This document shows positions 32,241-34,675 of a stretch of DNA of 34,675 bases, piece by piece; within the stretch, counting starts at the first letter, position 1, and the number at the start of each line of letters is the position of its first letter. Source of the DNA: Bacteroidota bacterium (GTDB lineage: Bacteria; Bacteroidota; Bacteroidia; Flavobacteriales_F; PHOS-HE28); contig JAEZAU010000147.1 in the NCBI GenBank assembly GCA_023430325.1, positions 1 through 34,675 on the forward strand, given 5' to 3'. The translations under genes and the position numbers were made by a program. The notes beneath the pieces are model-generated. The model was given only the letters and a program-made list of their open reading frames with translations. It had not been told where the DNA came from and did not search any database.

Positions 32241-33245
32241 ATGATCCGACAAGTGCCGATCCTATTCCTCGTCCTGCTCGCACACTCCTCCATCGCACAG
32301 CAGGTCCTGCATTTCACGCGCACCAGCGGCTTCGATCATGGCACGCGGGAAGTCTCCTTCGAGATGTTCGCTTCGATCGGAGATGAGATCGGGCTCCAGG
32401 TCACTGACGATAGTACGGGAGACGCTTTCAGCAACCTTGACGATCTATCGCAATTCGATGTGATCGTCTTCGCCAACACCTCCGGCAACGCGATCCTCAC
32501 TGCAACACAACGGGCCAACTTCGAGCAATGGGTGGCGCAAGGCGGCCATGTGATGGGGATCCACGCGGCCACGGATACCTATCGCCACAGCAGCGCCAAC
32601 GGAAATGATACCGGTGCGTGGGACTTCTATGCCGAACTGATCGGTGGCAGCGTACAGGTGGATCCTCACCATGTATCAGGCACGCCGCTCTATGCGATGT
32701 CCCATGTACTGGCCCATCCATCGGTCATCAACCTGCCCGATCCATGGCAGAAGGAAGAGGAATATTATTACTGGGAGAACGGTTATCTGGGTTCAATGAT
32801 AACACCGGTACTTGAGGTGGAAGAGACGATAGGACCCAATGGCCAGGTGAACAGTTATGATGCGCCAAGACCCGTGAGCTGGTACCGGGTCACCGATATC
32901 GGGCGCGTGTTCTATACGGCGTTGGGTCACGCAACAAGCAACTACACCAGCGACACACTTTTTCGAACGCACATCAGGGATGCACTGCTCTGGTTGATGG
33001 AAGGTCCGGCTTCGACCGATGACCATCACCTCCCACGGTTACGGATCGTCACCGATCCTTCGCATCACAGGATCCATCTTCTCGTTCCATGCATTCCCGA
33101 TCACGTAGAGATACTCGATCTGCAAGGCCGGTCATTGCATCGGACGGAAGTGAGAACGCATGAGATCGTAATGGACCTGCCGGATCCACATGGGATCTAC
33201 TTCGTACGCTCGCAGGATTGCGGCAGCTTGAAATTCATACGTTGA
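32241..33245 (+). CDS. ThuA-domain exported protein with sorting-like tail
   Basis: A 334-residue protein with signal peptide (MIRQVPILFLVLLAHSSIAQ). The ThuA (trehalose-utilisation type, glutamine-amidotransferase-like) domain spans about 21-255, recognised by VLHFTRTSGFDHGTRE, FDVIVFANTSGNAILT, GGHVMGIHAATDTYRHS and RVFYTALGHATSNYTSD. Such domains are common in secreted sugar-related proteins of Bacteroidota; the activity is not well defined. The last 70 residues (RIVTDPSHHRIHLLVP, ILDLQGRSLHR, GIYFVRS, KFIR) look like a degenerate type A T9SS sorting domain, lacking the usual PNP. A 79-bp divergent spacer separates it from the toroid-protein gene. Confidence 0.83.
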   Translation: MIRQVPILFLVLLAHSSIAQQVLHFTRTSGFDHGTREVSFEMFASIGDEIGLQVTDDSTGDAFSNLDDLSQFDVIVFANTSGNAILTATQRANFEQWVAQGGHVMGIHAATDTYRHSSANGNDTGAWDFYAELIGGSVQVDPHHVSGTPLYAMSHVLAHPSVINLPDPWQKEEEYYYWENGYLGSMITPVLEVEETIGPNGQVNSYDAPRPVSWYRVTDIGRVFYTALGHATSNYTSDTLFRTHIRDALLWLMEGPASTDDHHLPRLRIVTDPSHHRIHLLVPCIPDHVEILDLQGRSLHRTEVRTHEIVMDLPDPHGIYFVRSQDCGSLKFIR

Positions 33246-33293
33246 TCGACCGTTTTCATACTGATGTAAATTGGATGCCCAAACCTTATCGCG

Positions 33294-34094
33294 ATGTGTA
33301 ACACGCACGTACATCCGATCGCTGCGCTCACCATCATCGTTTCATTCTCATCCACCGCAGGCGCGCAGATCCTGAGCGATCCATTGGAGGAGATCGGCAA
33401 TGAAACTTACTCGGGGGGTTTTGGCTCCTTCAACTGGGTGGATGCCGCGAGCTTCGGCTTCGCCAACCATGCAGGCCCGGAAGCTTTCCTCTCCAATTAT
33501 TCCGGCACTCCATTGGTGGACATCGGAATGACCAAGCCGCTGGATGCTACGATCGAAGAAGGATCTTACAGGGTCTCCTTCTACTATTCGCGTTACTCGA
33601 GCGTGAACGCTGTACCTTATTCCGACTATGACCAGCTCTACATCGGATCGGAGAACGGTATCATGGCCTGGGATACCGTGCCCACGCCGCTTGTCTCTGG
33701 AGAATGGGTGAAATGGTCCGGGACCTTTACACCGGCCGCGATGGATATCGGAGAACCCTTTGTATTCGGCCTTTCGCTCACGCTGAACTCCAATACATCG
33801 CTGGCGATCGATGGCCCATTGGAGATCGTGCATCTGGGGAACACCGCGATCGATGAGAGCCCCGGACCCGATCACGTGCAGGTCATCGGCCCGATCGATG
33901 GGGAGAGGATCCTGTTGAATGGCAATACCCCGATCCATGAATTGTGGCTGTTCGATGCCATCGGCCGGAAGCTACCTGTCACCCTGGACCGGACGAACAA
34001 CGAGATCAATATCACGCATCTGCCCTACGGACATTACAGCGTGGTCTGTGTTGACAGGACAGGTGCCGTCGGGTTTGGACGGTTCGTGCGCTGA
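33294..34094 (+). CDS. Exported protein with degenerate T9SS-like tail, hypothetical
   Basis: A 266-residue protein. A signal peptide (MCNTHVHPIAALTIIVSFSSTAGAQ) leads to a jelly-roll-like domain of about 170 residues. It starts DPLEEIGNETYSGGFGSFNWVDA and shows GSYRVSFYYSRYSS and WVKWSGTFTPAAMDIGEPFVFGLSL, which resembles carbohydrate-binding-type domains. The tail (HELWLFDAIGRKLPVTL, HLPYGHYSVVCVDRTGAVGFGRFVR) has the shape of a T9SS type A sorting domain but lacks the initial PNP motif. Role unknown. A candidate -7 box TAAATTGG lies at 33267-33274. It follows the ThuA gene by 48 bp on the same strand, so the two may share a transcript. Confidence 0.62.
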   Translation: MCNTHVHPIAALTIIVSFSSTAGAQILSDPLEEIGNETYSGGFGSFNWVDAASFGFANHAGPEAFLSNYSGTPLVDIGMTKPLDATIEEGSYRVSFYYSRYSSVNAVPYSDYDQLYIGSENGIMAWDTVPTPLVSGEWVKWSGTFTPAAMDIGEPFVFGLSLTLNSNTSLAIDGPLEIVHLGNTAIDESPGPDHVQVIGPIDGERILLNGNTPIHELWLFDAIGRKLPVTLDRTNNEINITHLPYGHYSVVCVDRTGAVGFGRFVR

Positions 34095-34156
34095 GACCTT
34101 ACGGACGGAAGGACCATTCGAATTCCATCCGATCCATTCCCTTCACAGTTGGAGAA

Positions 34157-34450
34157 CTATCGATCGTGAATGAACCGGTAGATCCCATAACCGATCAGGG
34201 CTCCGCCGATGATCCATTTGATGATGGCTATGGTCTCGTTCTGCTCATCGGAGATGTAGCGCGTAAGAATGGTGACCACACCAGCCGCTATGATGTAGAT
34301 CGGCCACAAGGAGCTACTGCCCCGGGTCTCTTCATCCGCCGCATGGGCGGGCCGCATCTTGCGCCGGAGCAGGCGGCGGTATTTGATCCTTCTGCGGGTA
34401 TCTTTCACGGTGGTGTTCCGCCCGATGACCGCAAGAGCCGTGCTGATCAA
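34157..34450 (-). CDS. Small membrane protein, hypothetical
   Basis: A 97-residue reading frame with a basic N-terminal half (KDTRRRIKYRRLLRRKMR) and two hydrophobic helices (SLWPIYIIAAGVVTILTRYI and IAIIKWIIGGALIGYGIYRFI), ending in HDR. Two starts are possible. TTG 34450 is next to a promoter box; ATG 34357 (MRPAHAADEE) gives 66 residues and still keeps both helices. The longer form is listed because the box TACCTTTAGTC lies only eight bases upstream of it, which fits the leaderless pattern seen elsewhere here. No family recognised. It is convergent with the preceding exported-protein gene. Confidence 0.5.
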   Translation of the reverse strand: MISTALAVIGRNTTVKDTRRRIKYRRLLRRKMRPAHAADEETRGSSSLWPIYIIAAGVVTILTRYISDEQNETIAIIKWIIGGALIGYGIYRFIHDR

Positions 34451-34458
34451 TGAGCGAC

Positions 34459-34466
34459 TAAAGGTA
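34459..34466 (-). promoter_or_regulatory. -7-like box TACCTTTA
   Basis: The minus strand reads TACCTTTAGTC, identical over 11 bases to the box before the glycosyltransferase gene at 7964-7974. It lies eight bases before the TTG start at 34450. Confidence 0.4.
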
Positions 34467-34549
34467 ATCCCAAAGGATGAGATCGCTTCCGGGCCTTATG
34501 CAGGTTGAAAAAAATATTCAGATGACCGGGGTCAGCCTTGCAAGGCAGA

Positions 34550-34675
34550 TCACTTCAACATGAAGTAGTAGATCACAACCCAGATCGCGGTGAAGAACAA
34601 GCCTGGATACAACACCATCCTGAACTTCTTCATGTCCTTCTTGAAGATCATGAGGTAGACCAGAACGATGATGAA
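34550..34675 (-). CDS. Membrane protein, C-terminal fragment (continues beyond the window)
   Basis: The last 126 bases read in one open frame on the minus strand to a TGA at 34550. They encode 41 residues: a hydrophobic stretch (FIIVLVYLMIF), a short basic loop (KKDMKKFRM), another hydrophobic helix (VLYPGLFFTAIWVVIYYFML) and a final Lys. It is the C-terminal end of a membrane protein, or a whole small two-helix protein whose start lies outside the window. No family can be named from this fragment. The 99-bp spacer to the next gene contains a perfect 12-base palindrome (GCCTTGCAAGGC, 34535-34546) just after the stop codon. Confidence 0.6.
   Translation of the reverse strand, partial: FIIVLVYLMIFKKDMKKFRMVLYPGLFFTAIWVVIYYFMLK

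Noticed and set aside
34535..34546. Perfect 12-base palindrome GCCTTGCAAGGC
   Set aside because: It has no T-run and no loop, so it is not a good terminator; a regulator site is possible but a single palindrome of this size is weak evidence.

Overview
The window looks like a chromosomal segment of a Bacteroidota bacterium, most likely a moderately GC-rich member of the Flavobacteriales. The evidence is of several kinds. Several secreted proteins end in type IX secretion system (T9SS) C-terminal sorting domains, and one ends in a gliding-motility-type (CHU_C, type B) domain. A complete moxR/DUF58/Bat (aerotolerance) operon is present. The promoters match the Bacteroidota -7 consensus TAnnTTTG. 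No phage, plasmid, IS element or CRISPR array is visible; this is gene-dense and mostly housekeeping or envelope-related DNA.

Layout. (1) 1-1024 is the 3' part of an Omp28-like T9SS cargo protein, followed by a structured, repeat-like intergenic element. (2) 1.26-5.2 kb, plus strand: a fused E1 alpha/beta 2-oxo-acid dehydrogenase, a GreA/GreB-type transcript cleavage factor, a small SPW-like membrane protein and a YfcE-type metallophosphoesterase, closed by a strong hairpin. (3) 5.2-9.1 kb, minus strand: a coiled-coil lipoprotein, a DUF6134-like exported protein, a small membrane protein translationally coupled to a GT4-type glycosyltransferase, an outer-membrane-barrel-like protein and a MazG-type pyrophosphohydrolase. 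(4) 9.2-18.2 kb, plus strand: one tightly overlapping operon encoding MoxR AAA+ ATPase, a DUF58 protein, an Ig/TM protein, BatA, BatB, two TPR proteins (the second BatC-like), BatD and BatE, closed by a textbook terminator. (5) 18.2-21.4 kb, minus strand: a 1065-residue secreted beta-helix protein with a carbohydrate-binding-like domain and a C-terminal module carrying two calcium-loop-like repeats. (6) 21.6-25.1 kb: tRNA-Arg(UCU), a small membrane protein, two homologous membrane-bound class III nucleotide cyclases that converge with one base between their stop codons, and a spermidine-synthase-like methyltransferase fold protein. (7) 25.1-29.5 kb: a giant surface protein with 17 copies of a roughly 69-residue Ig/PKD-like module and a type B T9SS signal. 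(8) 29.7-34.7 kb: a T9SS type A cargo protein, a terpenoid-cyclase-like toroid protein, a ThuA-domain protein and another exported protein (both with sorting-like tails), a small membrane protein, and the 3' end of a further membrane protein.

How it fits together. The largest functional unit is the MoxR-Bat operon: a cytoplasmic AAA+ ATPase, a DUF58 protein, two membrane-anchored von Willebrand A proteins and several TPR or BatD-type periplasmic partners probably form an envelope-associated complex. Much of the rest is surface or secreted protein. Five proteins carry clear or degenerate T9SS-type tails, and the beta-helix protein has a different C-terminal module that may be an alternative targeting or anchoring device.

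Notable signals are the repeat-like RNA/DNA element at 1041-1170, the C-terminal module of the beta-helix protein, the convergent cyclase pair that differs at a substrate-recognition residue, promoter boxes lying 4-9 nt from start codons (leaderless transcription), and a strong excess of GATC. I did not find a clearly unprecedented multi-gene system; these are the best leads.
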